This document shows, one piece after another, positions 1 to 9,157 of a stretch of DNA of 43,195 bases (its first letter is position 1; each line of letters begins with the position of its first letter). The stretch is taken from positions 1 to 43,195 of the forward strand of contig JWZX01002886.1 of the NCBI GenBank assembly GCA_001275005.1. Direction: 5' to 3'. The notes beneath the pieces were generated by a model, which worked only from the letters and a program-made list of their open reading frames with translations, made no database searches and was not told the DNA's origin. Position numbers and translations under genes: made by a program. This DNA comes from Chrysochromulina tobinii (lineage: Eukaryota > Haptophyta > Prymnesiales > Chrysochromulinaceae).

Positions 1-1
1 G

Positions 2-1841
2 GCGGATGCGGGCATGCTCGCCGTGGGAGTGGGCGGCGCCGCCGCGCCTGCCGATGCAGTACCCAACGCGCCCGCGCCCGCGATGGCGCCTGTGGTGGAT
101 GCGCCGAAGACTCTGGTGACCACGCTCGGGCTGCGCGGGCCCGCGGCTCTGGTGCTCGCGGAGATGATGCATGAGCACCCGCAGCTGCACATGCAACTCA
201 GCTCAACGTGGGATGCGATCGTGCGCCACCTTGGGCCGTCGCCCACCGAGCGGCTGCTGCATGCAATCGGCGAGCTCGTCAACCTATGCCTGGCGCAGCC
301 CCCGTGCACCAACAGCGTGCCGTCGAGCGTCACGCAAGCCCTCGCCGCCATCGACGCCGCCTTTGGCCTCAGTGGCACCGAGGCGGCGCCCATGGACACG
401 AGCAGCGACGCGGACGGTGGCGGCGCGCCCGCGTCGCTGCCGTTGGCGCTGCGCTCGGAGGTCGCGCGCGCCTTGCTGGGCGCGCCGCCCAGCTTGCTGA
501 CAGAGCTCCTCGCGACTCTAAGCGGCGTGCGCGCGCGCCTTGAGGCGGAGCTCTCGTCGGCCCACGGCGCGCCTGCGCTCGCAGCGCCTCGAGACGAGCT
601 GCTGGCCGTTGGCCATGCTGCAGCAGCCCCTCATGGAGGTGCCCGCACAGTACGCGTGCCAGGAGCGCTCGCCAGCGCTCGACCAGCACGCGCTCGTCGA
701 GCGCTTCCAGGCGGCCGTCGGCGTGCACCTCGACAGGGCGAGCGGCGAGACAACGCGCATCATCACGCTGCGTGCCGACGACGGCACATCGCACTCGTTT
801 GCGCTGCGCCGTGCGCCGCTCCGCCGCCCGCACGCGCCGCTCGGCCACGAGAGAATGGGGCAGCTCGCGCGCCTGCTCAACGCGCGTCTGCTGGGCGCAC
901 GCGAAGCGCGCCGGCGCTCGCTCGTGGTGCACGTACCCGCGTGCGTGCGGCTCGGCGGCGGCCTCTCGCTCGTCGCGTCTGGCGCCGTGCCTCGCCTCTC
1001 GCTCACCTCGGCGCTTGCGCTCAGCTCGGCGCTCGCGGGTGCCCAATCCGACGCGTCGCAATCATTGCAATCAGTGCACGCAACGGCGCTCGCTCACCAG
1101 CGCGCCCTTGCGCGTGCGCCGCCCGCCGAGGAGCCGAGGGCACGGCAGGAGCGTCTGCGCGAGGCCTTCCAGGATGCCATCAGCGCCACGCCCGAAGACG
1201 CCCTCTCGCGCGCGCTGTATGGGTGCGCGCCGTCCGCGGGCGTGCTGTGGGACCTGCAGCGGCGCATCACGTCGCAGCTCGGCCTCCATGCACTCCTCAC
1301 GCACGCGCTCCAGCTGAGTGCCACGCTGCCCGAGACCATCGTCCTCCGGCGCGACACGGGCGCCGTCGAGCTGCTCGAGTTCACGTCCTTCGGTGCGGGC
1401 GCGTCGCCGAAGGACGTGATGCCCATCGACGAGGTGCCCTTCCGACTCACTCGCACGCTGCAGCAGTTCATCACGCCCCTTGGCATCGACGGACCCTTTT
1501 CGGGCGCCTTCTGCGCGGCCGCCGAATGCCTCGCCAACCAGAACAAGTGCCCGCTGCCTCAGTGGCTCGACGCGCTCGCCCGGCGTGAGGGCGGCCCGAG
1601 CGGCGGAGACCCTGACGACACGGCTAGCGCGGCGCTCGCGCAGGGCCTCGTGCCATGGGGCTGTTCGGGCCTCAAGGCCGCCGAGCGCGTGCAGAACCTC
1701 TCGCCTGTGCTGCTCGCGCGCAGCGCCGCGGGCAATCGCCCGATGGCCGACGTGCACGCCAAGGTGCGCTCGCTCATCGATGCGGCCACCAACACGGACA
1801 ACCTATGCGCGATGCCGTCGGGGTGGATGGCGTGGCTTTAA
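2..1841 (+). CDS. TRRAP: TRRAP/Tra1-like PIKK pseudokinase, C-terminal part (5' end outside window)
   Basis: C-terminal end of the very large TRRAP/Tra1 scaffold, the activator-binding subunit of SAGA and NuA4/TIP60 histone acetyltransferase complexes in the nucleus. From about nt 625 the protein follows the family's pseudokinase domain: a LMEVPAQ segment (family: EVPG), an ITLRADDGTSH strand (family: RGHNGKIYPY-like), a SQLGLHALLTHAL helix, then a VPFRLTRTLQQFITPLGIDG block, which is diagnostic. It ends in a FATC-type tail, TDNLCAMPSGWMAWL, close to the animal NLCRMDPAWHPWL ending. No kinase DFG motif is visible, as expected for this pseudokinase. The reading frame changes once near nt 600-625 (frame 2 to frame 3), before LMEVPAQ. 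Either a base is missing or extra in the assembly, or a tiny intron is present. A 16-nt GT...AG stretch beginning at the GTTGGC near nt 607 would restore the frame, but that is far below normal intron size. The start of the gene lies before the window. Confidence 0.88.
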
Positions 1842-2061
1842 TGGGCGTGACGCTGACTGGCTGAAAGGTGCCGGGCGGCGAGAGGGAAAGGAGGGCGCGT
1901 TGTTTGGCTAATAAATTGTACCTACCGGTATGCAGGCTGATTCTCGACCACTCGACGGAGTCTGCGATATTACACAGTGCGACCGAGGCATGATTGTGCT
2001 GATAGAGTTGTACCATGATGACCACTATGTCTCCTCATAGCCCAGCACACGCAATCATAGA

Positions 2062-5000
2062 TCACACACTAAACTCCCCCAGCTTGCTCCACTCCACCGT
2101 CGCGTTGAAGCCGGATGCGAGGTCGTCGATTGGGAGCAGGAGATTACGATCGTTGTTTGAGATCTCGAAGACAAGGAAAACCTCCTCTTCGTTGGGCAAA
2201 CCCGCGCCGCCAAGGATTTCTCCCACGACAACGATTGGCGGCGAGTAGCCCTCGAAGTGGTCGTAGGAGTAGTTGCCGAGCTCAGCAGATTCGAAGAGTG
2301 AGGCGAGGGTGCCACCGCTCGCGTCGCTCAGGAGCACACGGACGGTCGACGCCTTCTTTTGCTCGCCGGCGCCTGGCGTGTACCCGGCCGCGTAGCGGAA
2401 GCTCAGGCTCACCTTCTGGATGAGGTAGCCGGGCGCGAGCATTGGATGTGCAAAGGTGATGCGCCCCACAGGATGGCTGTCCACGGAGCCCGGGTCGCCG
2501 CTGCGGAGGTTGGTTCCGCTGCACAATGAGTCCCTCGGGCCACCAGAGACCCCCGAACCGCCCCCATACAAGAAGTCTGACGCCGACAACGAGGGGACGG
2601 TGGCACACCAGCGTCCGGCGCCAGTACACTCGTGGGCTCGTGTGCTACGGCCCGTCGGGGTGATAGGGGGCACGGTCAGCGCCCCCAAGCTGGCTTCGCT
2701 CCACCGCGGCGCTGCATGCACATGCCCGTCGTGTTGGTGGTGGTGATGATGATGGTGGTGGGCAGGGACCAGCTTCATCCACTCGACCGTCGCGTTGAAG
2801 CCGGATGCGAGGTCGTCGATTGGGATCTGCAAGTTGCGATCGTGGTTTGAGATCTCGAGGACCAAGAAGACGAGCTCTTCGTTGGGCACCTTGAGGGAGC
2901 TTGCACTGAGAACGATTGGGGGCGAGTAGCCCTCGAAGTGGTCGTAGGAGTAGTTGCCGAGCTCGGCAGATTCGAAGAGTGAGGCGAGGGTGCCACCGCT
3001 CGCGTCGCTCAGGAGCACACGGACGGTCGACGCAGTGATGTTCGCGCCGGGGCCTGGAGTGTAGCCCGCAGAGTAGCGGAAGCGCAAGCTGATCTTGTCG
3101 ATGAGGTAGCCGGGCGCGAGCATCGGATGGTCAAAGGTGACGCGGCTCACGCCTCCCGGGTTGCCGCTGCGGATGTTGGGCCCGCTGCACGCGGCGTCTC
3201 TCGGGCCATCTGAGCTGCTTGAGCCACCGCCATACGAAAAGTCCGCAGCTGACATGGAAGGAATGACGGCGCCGTCAGCAGAGAAGGGAACGGTCTTTAG
3301 CTCCGTGTCGAAGTACACCGTGTAGCGCTCGTCGACGATCGTGTGCAGCGGCACGAGCATCAACTTGGAGCCCACCAGCACGCGGCTCAGCGGCAGTGCC
3401 GATGCGTTGCCCCGCGCCGTCGCGGGCGCGGGCGCATACAGCCGGCCAAGGCCCTCGAATTCGAGCGCAGTGGAGGAGGTGCGCGCCAGGAAGGTGCTCG
3501 GAGTGGTTGCATTGCCGTCGGGCACGAACCAGCGCGAGTCCGTCAGGCCCACGAGCACCAGCGGACCGTACGTGTACGCCATCGTGGCGTTGAATGCATC
3601 GCGATCGTCCTCAAGCCTCGAGAGACCAAATCCGATCGGGAAGCGCGCAACGACCGTGTCGCCCTCGGCCCATGCCCGTTCGATGCGCAGGTAGTTCCCC
3701 GCGAAGGTTCCCGGATCCTCATGCACGACCTGGCCGTTGACGAGCACGACGTTGGGTCCGAGCGTTGCCCAGCCCGGCACGCGCAGGTATATCACGAAGC
3801 GGCCCAGCGCCCTCGTCCCCTCAACAAGAGCGCTTTCGGTGGCGTCGAGGGTGCCAATCGTGATCGTGGTCGTCGTGCGAGGGTCCACAGGAAAGGTGGT
3901 GCTTTGAGTCACGGAGACACCGCCGGCGGCAAATTGGAGCTTCGACGCAACGAACAGGTTGACGTACAAAGCGGGCGGGTCGTGCAGGCCGAGAGGCGAC
4001 TGGAAGTAGATCGAGTCTGCGAGCTTCGCGAGCTGCTCTGACAGGGTGCCCCAGCAGCATGGAAAGTCGCGCTGCGAGTTGCCCCATGGCTTGGTCATGC
4101 CGGTACCACCAAGCGGCAGCATGTAGATGAACGACGTCGAGGCGGCATCCCGCTTCTGGTTGCCCACGATGCCGTTGAGCATCGCTTTCTCGTAGAAGTC
4201 GGCAAGGCTGACATTGGCCGACCACATGAACAGATGGCGCGCCACCTTGAGGATGTTGTACTGCGTGCAGCTCTCCTCCGTGTCCTCATCGAGGGAATCG
4301 CCCATCCGATGCGCCGCTCCCCAGTACTCGTGGTCATTGGAGCCGCCCGTCACCCACGAATGGTTGCGCGTCACCGCCTCCCAAAACTGGAGAGCGATCG
4401 CCTTGTCGGTGGCGTTCTCCGAGAGCTCGTACGCGACCGCGTTGCCAAGGACCTCCGGGATGTGGGTGTTCGCGTGCTGGCCTCCGATGGCATCGATGCC
4501 ATTCGCCAGGGGGGCTGACCAGGACCAGTGGTTGAAGAGGCGCCCCGTGCGCAGGTGCTCCGGGTCGCCCGTCACCGCATACAGGTTGAAGAGGACTTCG
4601 TTCATTCCCCCCCACTCGGTGTTGAGCACGCTCTGCCACAGATTCTGACCACCCGAAGCGATCGTCGAGTCGGCTTGCCTCGCGACCCAGCTCGCCATGC
4701 GGAGCAGCATCTGGAAGGCCGTGGCATCGTTCGTTTGCGTATGCAGGTCGAGGAGCCCTGCCATCATCTTGTGGAGCGTGTAGTAAGGCACAGAGTAGAT
4801 GCCGCAGAGGTGGCTTTTGCAACCGGCAGAGAGGGTGTGCAGGTAGTGGAAGACGATTGGGTCATATGGGAAGAGGTACCCATCGTGCTCGTCTCCGTAC
4901 TTGGCCTTCCATGCGTCCATAGTCGCCTCCAAAGCGGTGACGATGGAGGCGACCTTGGCACGGACCGAGGCATCACGGGTGCCATTAATTAGGAATGCAG

Positions 5001-5331
5001 TCGCGCTCAGCCAGTGCCCGAGGTAGTGCCCGTAGTAGCCGCCGAGGCTCATCTGTCCAGGGAGCGGGTTGCAAATGGGGCGGTTCTCACCTCCTGGGGA
5101 AGGACAGTTGCCACCCTGGCACTTTGTGAGGTTTGCCGCAGACGTGTATTGGCAAAGGAGTTGTGATGAATTTATTCCAATAACGAACGCGAGGTTCCGT
5201 GCTTGGGCAATGCCAAACAAGCCACTGGCATCTAGTGAGACGTCGGACAGCGAAAATGGCACTGCAGCCAGCGAGATTGAGCCGGGCTTGGTCAGCATTG
5301 CCAAGGTCGAGAGAAGCAACATTTCGGACAT
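2062..5331 (-). CDS. Secreted GH127 beta-L-arabinofuranosidase-like enzyme with duplicated C-terminal domains
   Basis: 1089-residue glycoside hydrolase of the GH127 (DUF1680) family, which releases beta-L-arabinofuranose from glycans and glycoproteins using a Cys nucleophile and bound zinc. The N-terminus has a hydrophobic stretch (about residues 4-22) compatible with a signal peptide; the family start PFSLSDV follows at about 25. Seen in the catalytic domain: GGYYGHYLGHWLSA (about 97-110), EWGGMNEVLFNLYAVTG (about 239-255), TGGSNDHEYW (Glu near 335, probable acid/base), EESCTQYNILKVARHLF (Cys near 355) and DFPCCWGTLSEQLAKLADS (Cys pair near 425-426, probable zinc ligand and nucleophile). The CC motif is of the plant type (CCxGT), not the bacterial CxCC. 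After about residue 690 come two homologous beta-rich domains of about 165 residues, joined by a linker with eight consecutive His. Their fold and ligand are unassigned; carbohydrate binding is a guess. Neighbour TRRAP is convergent, the small TM gene is divergent. Confidence 0.9.
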   Translation of the reverse strand: MSEMLLLSTLAMLTKPGSISLAAVPFSLSDVSLDASGLFGIAQARNLAFVIGINSSQLLCQYTSAANLTKCQGGNCPSPGGENRPICNPLPGQMSLGGYYGHYLGHWLSATAFLINGTRDASVRAKVASIVTALEATMDAWKAKYGDEHDGYLFPYDPIVFHYLHTLSAGCKSHLCGIYSVPYYTLHKMMAGLLDLHTQTNDATAFQMLLRMASWVARQADSTIASGGQNLWQSVLNTEWGGMNEVLFNLYAVTGDPEHLRTGRLFNHWSWSAPLANGIDAIGGQHANTHIPEVLGNAVAYELSENATDKAIALQFWEAVTRNHSWVTGGSNDHEYWGAAHRMGDSLDEDTEESCTQYNILKVARHLFMWSANVSLADFYEKAMLNGIVGNQKRDAASTSFIYMLPLGGTGMTKPWGNSQRDFPCCWGTLSEQLAKLADSIYFQSPLGLHDPPALYVNLFVASKLQFAAGGVSVTQSTTFPVDPRTTTTITIGTLDATESALVEGTRALGRFVIYLRVPGWATLGPNVVLVNGQVVHEDPGTFAGNYLRIERAWAEGDTVVARFPIGFGLSRLEDDRDAFNATMAYTYGPLVLVGLTDSRWFVPDGNATTPSTFLARTSSTALEFEGLGRLYAPAPATARGNASALPLSRVLVGSKLMLVPLHTIVDERYTVYFDTELKTVPFSADGAVIPSMSAADFSYGGGSSSSDGPRDAACSGPNIRSGNPGGVSRVTFDHPMLAPGYLIDKISLRFRYSAGYTPGPGANITASTVRVLLSDASGGTLASLFESAELGNYSYDHFEGYSPPIVLSASSLKVPNEELVFLVLEISNHDRNLQIPIDDLASGFNATVEWMKLVPAHHHHHHHHQHDGHVHAAPRWSEASLGALTVPPITPTGRSTRAHECTGAGRWCATVPSLSASDFLYGGGSGVSGGPRDSLCSGTNLRSGDPGSVDSHPVGRITFAHPMLAPGYLIQKVSLSFRYAAGYTPGAGEQKKASTVRVLLSDASGGTLASLFESAELGNYSYDHFEGYSPPIVVVGEILGGAGLPNEEEVFLVFEISNNDRNLLLPIDDLASGFNATVEWSKLGEFSV
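2243..3033 (-). repeat. Near-identical 110-bp copies (2243-2352 and 2924-3033) inside the GH127 gene
   Basis: The two C-terminal domains share a 110-nt block with a single mismatch (ctcAgcag versus ctcGgcag), spaced 681 bp apart. It encodes the ASTVRVLLSDASGG...LGNYSYDHFEGYSPPI region. Flanking parts of the same domains differ by many substitutions and small indels. A second short conserved block, encoding IDDLASGFNATVEW, lies near 2092-2128 and 2782-2818, 690 bp apart. Confidence 0.9.
2728..2760 (-). repeat. Poly-histidine linker codons
   Basis: Minus-strand CAC/CAT codons encode eight consecutive His followed by QHDGHVH in the linker between the two C-terminal domains of the GH127 protein. 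A native His-rich tract like this could bind metal ions; that is inference. Confidence 0.9.
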
Positions 5332-5477
5332 CGTTCACAGAGACATTGACTGTGAAAAAATTTCGTAAACAGCCCCGAATCTCGAGACAGTCGACTTCGC
5401 GCGCATCGGCTGCACATGCCCGGAAATTTCGCATCTAGGAATCTACCGGTAAGTCCGGGCATGCCGCGACGAAACAC

Positions 5478-6065
5478 ATGCCGCCCCTCCACGACTCCTC
5501 GTATGACCAAAATCGGCGTGTTGGCGGTGCCGACGACGCCAGCACTGGCGGTGCACCCTTTCGGCCACGGCTAGGCGCCACGATTGAACTCTTTGGCCAT
5601 CAGGTCACGCTGGGTGCCGAGCACGCGCTCGGCATGCTTGCTGCCTATTATGCTGCTGGGCTCGAGGGAGTGCTTGCCATAGTAGCCCTGTACCTCGGCT
5701 TCCTCTTTCTTCGACTCTCCGGACCAACCGGCGTTCCTGGACCAGCTTCGACAGCGCCAGCGCAGAGGCCTCGGCGGCAGAGGCAGCCCGGGCTTTGGGG
5801 CGCAATCATGCACATCTTCGGACCTCTGCCAGAGGGCTCCGCGGTGACCATCGGCCATCTGGGCCAAGAGGCCGACACATCCTCCGCAGGGCAACAGGTG
5901 GTGGGAGCCACAGCCGTTCGCAGCGGGCCTCTGACGACTCCGGCCACCACGGCAAAGGTAAGTGAGCCGTTCGACGAGGCGAAGGTCAAGGCCACCCGCG
6001 AGGCTGCGGCCCGTGCGGCGGCGGCACGCTTTGAGGTGTTGCAAAGGAGCAAGTCAGAATCGTGA
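5478..6065 (+). CDS. Hypothetical small single-TM protein
   Basis: 195-residue reading frame starting at the ATG at 5478 and ending SKSES. I do not recognise a family. It has a polar N-terminus, one hydrophobic segment at about residues 52-80 (GMLAAYYAAGLEGVLAIVALYLGFLFL) that would span a membrane once, a basic Pro/Arg-rich stretch (about 84-102), and an Ala/Lys/Arg-rich helical C-terminus (about 163-190). It is divergent from the GH127 gene, with a 146-bp gap between the start codons that must hold both promoters. An internal GTAAGTGAG near 5957 could be a splice donor, in which case the C-terminus would differ. The antisense frames are also open, so the coding strand is not certain; the TM segment and composition favour plus. 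Confidence 0.5.
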   Translation: MPPLHDSSYDQNRRVGGADDASTGGAPFRPRLGATIELFGHQVTLGAEHALGMLAAYYAAGLEGVLAIVALYLGFLFLRLSGPTGVPGPASTAPAQRPRRQRQPGLWGAIMHIFGPLPEGSAVTIGHLGQEADTSSAGQQVVGATAVRSGPLTTPATTAKVSEPFDEAKVKATREAAARAAAARFEVLQRSKSES

Positions 6066-6343
6066 TTATGCACGCCATTGGAAGGCTGAGGAGATTGCGC
6101 GTTGCAAAGCTTACGAAGCTACGAAACAGCCCAGCAGCCACGCGCAGTGTCGAGTCACACATCTTGATATTTCGATGGTCTAAAGGTCGTGCCTGTGATG
6201 TGCCCAAGAGAAAGAGACGATGGAACGACTGTCTCCACGCTCCACTTCGGAGATACGCACGTTTTGTTTCGTCAAACTGCGCTCTCGAGGGGGAACGGCC
6301 ACAGTCGCCACGGACATCATCGATTGCTTCATCGAATACTTCA

Positions 6344-7607
6344 ATGGCGCGCTCCGTCGCCCTGATCGCCGTGCTGCTCGCCGCCGTGGCTACGGCAGCC
6401 ACCCCACCCAAGCCATCGCTCGCCGTGCGCCGCACCGGCGTCGTTGAGAATTGCGGCGGCCGCTCGATGCTGGTCAGCGCCAAGGTGCTCTTTCGAGACT
6501 GAACTCAGAGCCCCCTGCCCTAAAATCTGCCTGCTGAAAACATCGCATCGCTACCCGTTCCGGCAGCCGAAAGACGTGCCCGCGCCCGCGTCCGCTGCCA
6601 AGTTCGACATTTCTCTGATGCTGTACTTCCTTTTCTGGTACGTGGGCAACGCTGTCTACAACATGTACAACACGATGGCGCTCAAAGCGGTTGGAGGCAA
6701 GCACGGGGGGCTCACCATGACCGTGTCGACGCTGCAGCTCGGCGTGTGCTCTCTCTATGCTGCCCTGCTCTGGCTGAGCAACTTCAACCCGATCACGCTC
6801 CTCGGGCTCCAGAAGCCTGAGAAGATGCCGCTGCCGCAGACGACTGCCGCGGACATTGTCGACACCCTCCCTGTGGGCTTCTGCGCCGCCGCGGCGCACT
6901 CGGCGGGCGTCTTCTGCCTCGGCGCCGACCCGCTCTTTGGGCAGATTGTCAAGGCAGGCGAGCCGGTGCTCTCGGCCTTCGTCAACACCGTCTTCTACGG
7001 CAAGCCGCCGTCGTTCGCCAAGGTGGTCTGCCTCTTTTTCATCGTCGCTGGTGTCGGCTTCGCCTCGCTCAAGAAGGACCTCAAGACGGGGGTTTACAAC
7101 CTCAAGTTTGACGAGCGCGCGCTCATCTTCGGCATGATCGGCAACTGCTTCGCCGCCTTCAAGGGCTCGGAGAACAAGAAGCTGATGATCAAGCCAGGGC
7201 TCAAGGACCGCATGGGTGGCGTCGCCAATCAGTTCGCGCTCACTGAGGTGCTCGGCTTCCTGATCTCGCTCCCCGTCATGTTGGCCACCGAGTGGAAGAA
7301 CCTGCCCAAGTTCTGTAAGCTGCTCGTGAGCAATAAGGACCTGCAGATCGGCCTTGTGGTCTCGGGCATGGCCTTCTACCTGTACAACGAGCTTGCGACT
7401 ATGACGATCAAGAAGACGGGCGCCGTCACTGCCTCTGTCGCCAATACGGCCAAGCGTGTCTTCGTCCTCGTCTTCATGTCCGCGGTCACAGGCAAGAAGC
7501 TCACCACCGAGCAGAAGATCGGCGCCGCCATCGCGATCGCGTTCGTGATGCTGTATTCGGTTATCGACAGCCTGGTGAAGAAGTTCCAGGAGAAGAACGT
7601 CAAGTAA
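6344..7607 (+). CDS. Plastid triose-phosphate/phosphate translocator (TPT/NST family), two exons
   Basis: Drug/metabolite-transporter superfamily member of the plastid phosphate translocator type, which exchanges phosphate for triose phosphates or related C3-C6 phosphates across plastid membranes. The membrane body runs from about nt 6600 to 7607, with about ten hydrophobic segments including FWYVGNAVYNMYNTMAL, the AHSAGVFCLGADPLFGQIVKAGEPVLSA region, LFFIVAGVGFASLKKD, and a late YLYNELATMTIKKTGAVTASVANTAKRV block, all typical of TPTs. The body frame has no good ATG start. In another frame an upstream exon from 6344 encodes MARSVALIAVLLAAVATAA (signal peptide) followed by TPPKPSLAVRRTG (basic, transit-like). 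Joining 6344..6484 to 6567..7607 keeps phase 0 and gives 393 residues. A bipartite leader of this kind fits a secondary plastid. The exact donor (GTGCTC at 6485, or GTTGAG at 6443 or another GT upstream with the same acceptor) is not certain. Confidence 0.85.
6485..6566 (+). other. Inferred 82-nt intron in the translocator gene
   Basis: GT at 6485 after AAG, and AG at 6565-6566 in TTCCGGCAG. The segment contains an in-frame stop for the leader frame (GACTGA) and its removal fuses leader to membrane body in phase 0. Donors at 6443 and 6473 with the same acceptor also preserve the frame. Confidence 0.6.
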
Positions 7608-7708
7608 CCTTCTCACAGGGCCATTCTCGTTTGGCCGGACCGCTGGGGACAGGAGAGGTTTGCTGGGTTTGAATTTCAGAAGTGGGCCAGTGCTGCACAG
7701 CACGACTG

Positions 7709-7792
7709 CCGGATGATGCGGACGGGAGCTGTTTTGCCTCCGGAGAGGGCCCCATCCCCTCTCTCCGGAGGGCAAATAGCTCCGGCATCCGG
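7709..7792. repeat. Imperfect snapback inverted repeat
   Basis: The left arm (7709-7749, CCGGATGATGCGG...GGAGCTGTTTTGCCTCCGGAGAGGG) matches the reverse complement of the right arm (7754-7792, CCCCTCTCTCCGGAGGGCAAATAGCTCC...GGCATCCGG) with few mismatches and almost no loop. It lies about 100 bp after the translocator stop. It could fold as a long RNA hairpin in a 3' region or be the relic of a small inverted-repeat element. Confidence 0.7.
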
Positions 7793-8459
7793 AGGGGCAT
7801 TTCTCCGAGAGAGGGCACTGGAGCTTCTTGCCCCTCTCGTGCCCGCATCATAGCGGCGACCGCGAGTCGGAGCCCGAGGGCGAGGCCGAGTGAGGCCTTG
7901 GGGTGGTCTATTTTTGTTCGACTGGGCGCTTCCTGCGTAGTCGGCGGGCGGGAGGCGAACGACGAGTCGGCAGCTCGGCACAGTGCGGTCAGTCCTGCGC
8001 AGCGGAGCTCTCACTCGTCACTGTACCGACCGACCGAGTGTGTCGCCATGTTTGCACGGACCCCGAACGCGCGGAACGGTACGGCGACGTTCGGTTGGGT
8101 CGTTCTTGGGCGTCGTTTAGGCGTCGTGTCCGGCGCGGTGGGGCGAGGCGGGTCCGATGTCGTGTGTGCGGCGGCGCGACTGAGCGCTCTCGCTCCGCGG
8201 GCAGCAGAGAAACACACACTCCGCCCGCCCGGCCGCGTGTATAGCGAGGTCCGACGGGCGTGCGTGCGGGTCCTGCGTGCGCGCGGGTCCTCGGGCTCGG
8301 GCCTCCGGCGGCCCGCCCAGCGCCCTCTGGCGTGGCGGCGTGCGGACGTATCTGCGCGAGCGGGTGAGAGGGCCGTTTCGAGGCCGCCTGAAACACCGAG
8401 CTGAAAGAACTAAGATTCGACGCGCGGGCGTATCGTCACGGAGACGAGAGGAACACTGC

Positions 8460-8525
8460 GCGCCTGCTAATCGCACCAGGCGCTTCAATTCCGGACACGC
8501 ACACGGATTAGCGCCTGCTAATCGC
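8460..8525. repeat. Two direct 15-bp copies plus an inverted partial copy
   Basis: GCGCCTGCTAATCGC occurs at 8460-8474 and again, identical, at 8511-8525. GGATTAGCGCC at 8505-8515 is a partial inverted copy overlapping the second. The spacer is unrelated. The function is unknown. Confidence 0.75.
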
Positions 8526-8712
8526 CCACGGGCGCGTCGCCTGCGAGCTGAGGCTCGCCGAAGCCAGGACGTGAAGGGTGTAGAGCGAAGAGGCATTCCG
8601 CAAGATCGTGGCTGTGGCTGATCGACTCGAGCGTGTTGATGCCGCTATCATCGCCTATCAGCTGACGCCTGTGTATCCAATGTAACCGCACGTGACTGCG
8701 TGGCGCGACCCG

Positions 8713-9111
8713 TCACCGGGCACTCGACCCTCGATCAGCACGCGCCATTTTGTCAGCAGCCTGGGCTGCTGCCTCGGCGTTTTGCAGCGCCGTTCCGCGA
8801 TCCGACAAGAAGAAGAGGCCAGACTTTCGCTCGTATACCTTACGGCCCTGCGGTAGGCTTCGAATCTCCTCCGCCGTCACCTTTGCGGGCGCGGCGTACA
8901 GAGATCTATCCAACGGCGGCATCTATGCACGATGCCGTGTCGAGCTGTCGACGGCCGAAGACCACCACGAACTCGGGCACCCCGAACTTTTCAACTTCTT
9001 CCGGGAAAACTCTCTGATCCTTTTCGAAGTGGGGCCCGCCTGCCGCAAACTGCGGCCTGGATTTGGATTTTGTGATTCCGCGTAACCGAAACTCACTCGC
9101 GAGAAGCTCTC
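8713..9111 (-). pseudogene. Possible broken gene fragment, prefoldin-like C-part
   Basis: Two minus-strand open segments abut with one frame break. The distal part (8713-8922, 69 residues) contains KVTAEEIRSLPQGRKVYERK and SGLFFLSDR, spaced like the beta-hairpin region of prefoldin subunit 1 (EI..L......YE..G.MF.L), followed by a short Ala/Gln-rich helix. The proximal part, from about 9111 down to about 8920, reads ...PHFEKDQRVFPEEVEKFG, VPEFVVVFGRRQLDTASC and ends at a TAG; removing one T near 8914 would fuse the two. Usual prefoldin-1 has a longer second helix than is seen here. The plus strand is also partly open. Treat as a weak candidate: decayed gene, sequencing indel, or chance. Confidence 0.25.
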
Positions 9112-9157
9112 CTCATCCGACCCCTGCTAGGGGTCCTTCGTTAGCGGCTGGCCAAGA

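Larger units (their letters stand above)
7608..8712. other. GC-rich intergenic stretch without a recognisable gene
   Basis: Downstream of the translocator stop. Several reading frames are open here, but their translations are Arg/Ala/Ser-rich low-complexity with no family resemblance, as expected by chance in high-GC DNA. What I can see is a snapback inverted repeat at 7709-7792 and a repeated TAATC-containing element at 8460-8525. Nothing else was recognised. Confidence 0.6.

Noticed and set aside
6474-7775. 433-codon minus-strand frame opposite the translocator
   Set aside because: Arg/Glu/His-rich antisense shadow of a clearly recognisable transporter.
7682-8404. 240-codon plus frame after the translocator
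   Set aside because: Arg/Ser/Ala low-complexity, no family match, overlaps the snapback repeat.
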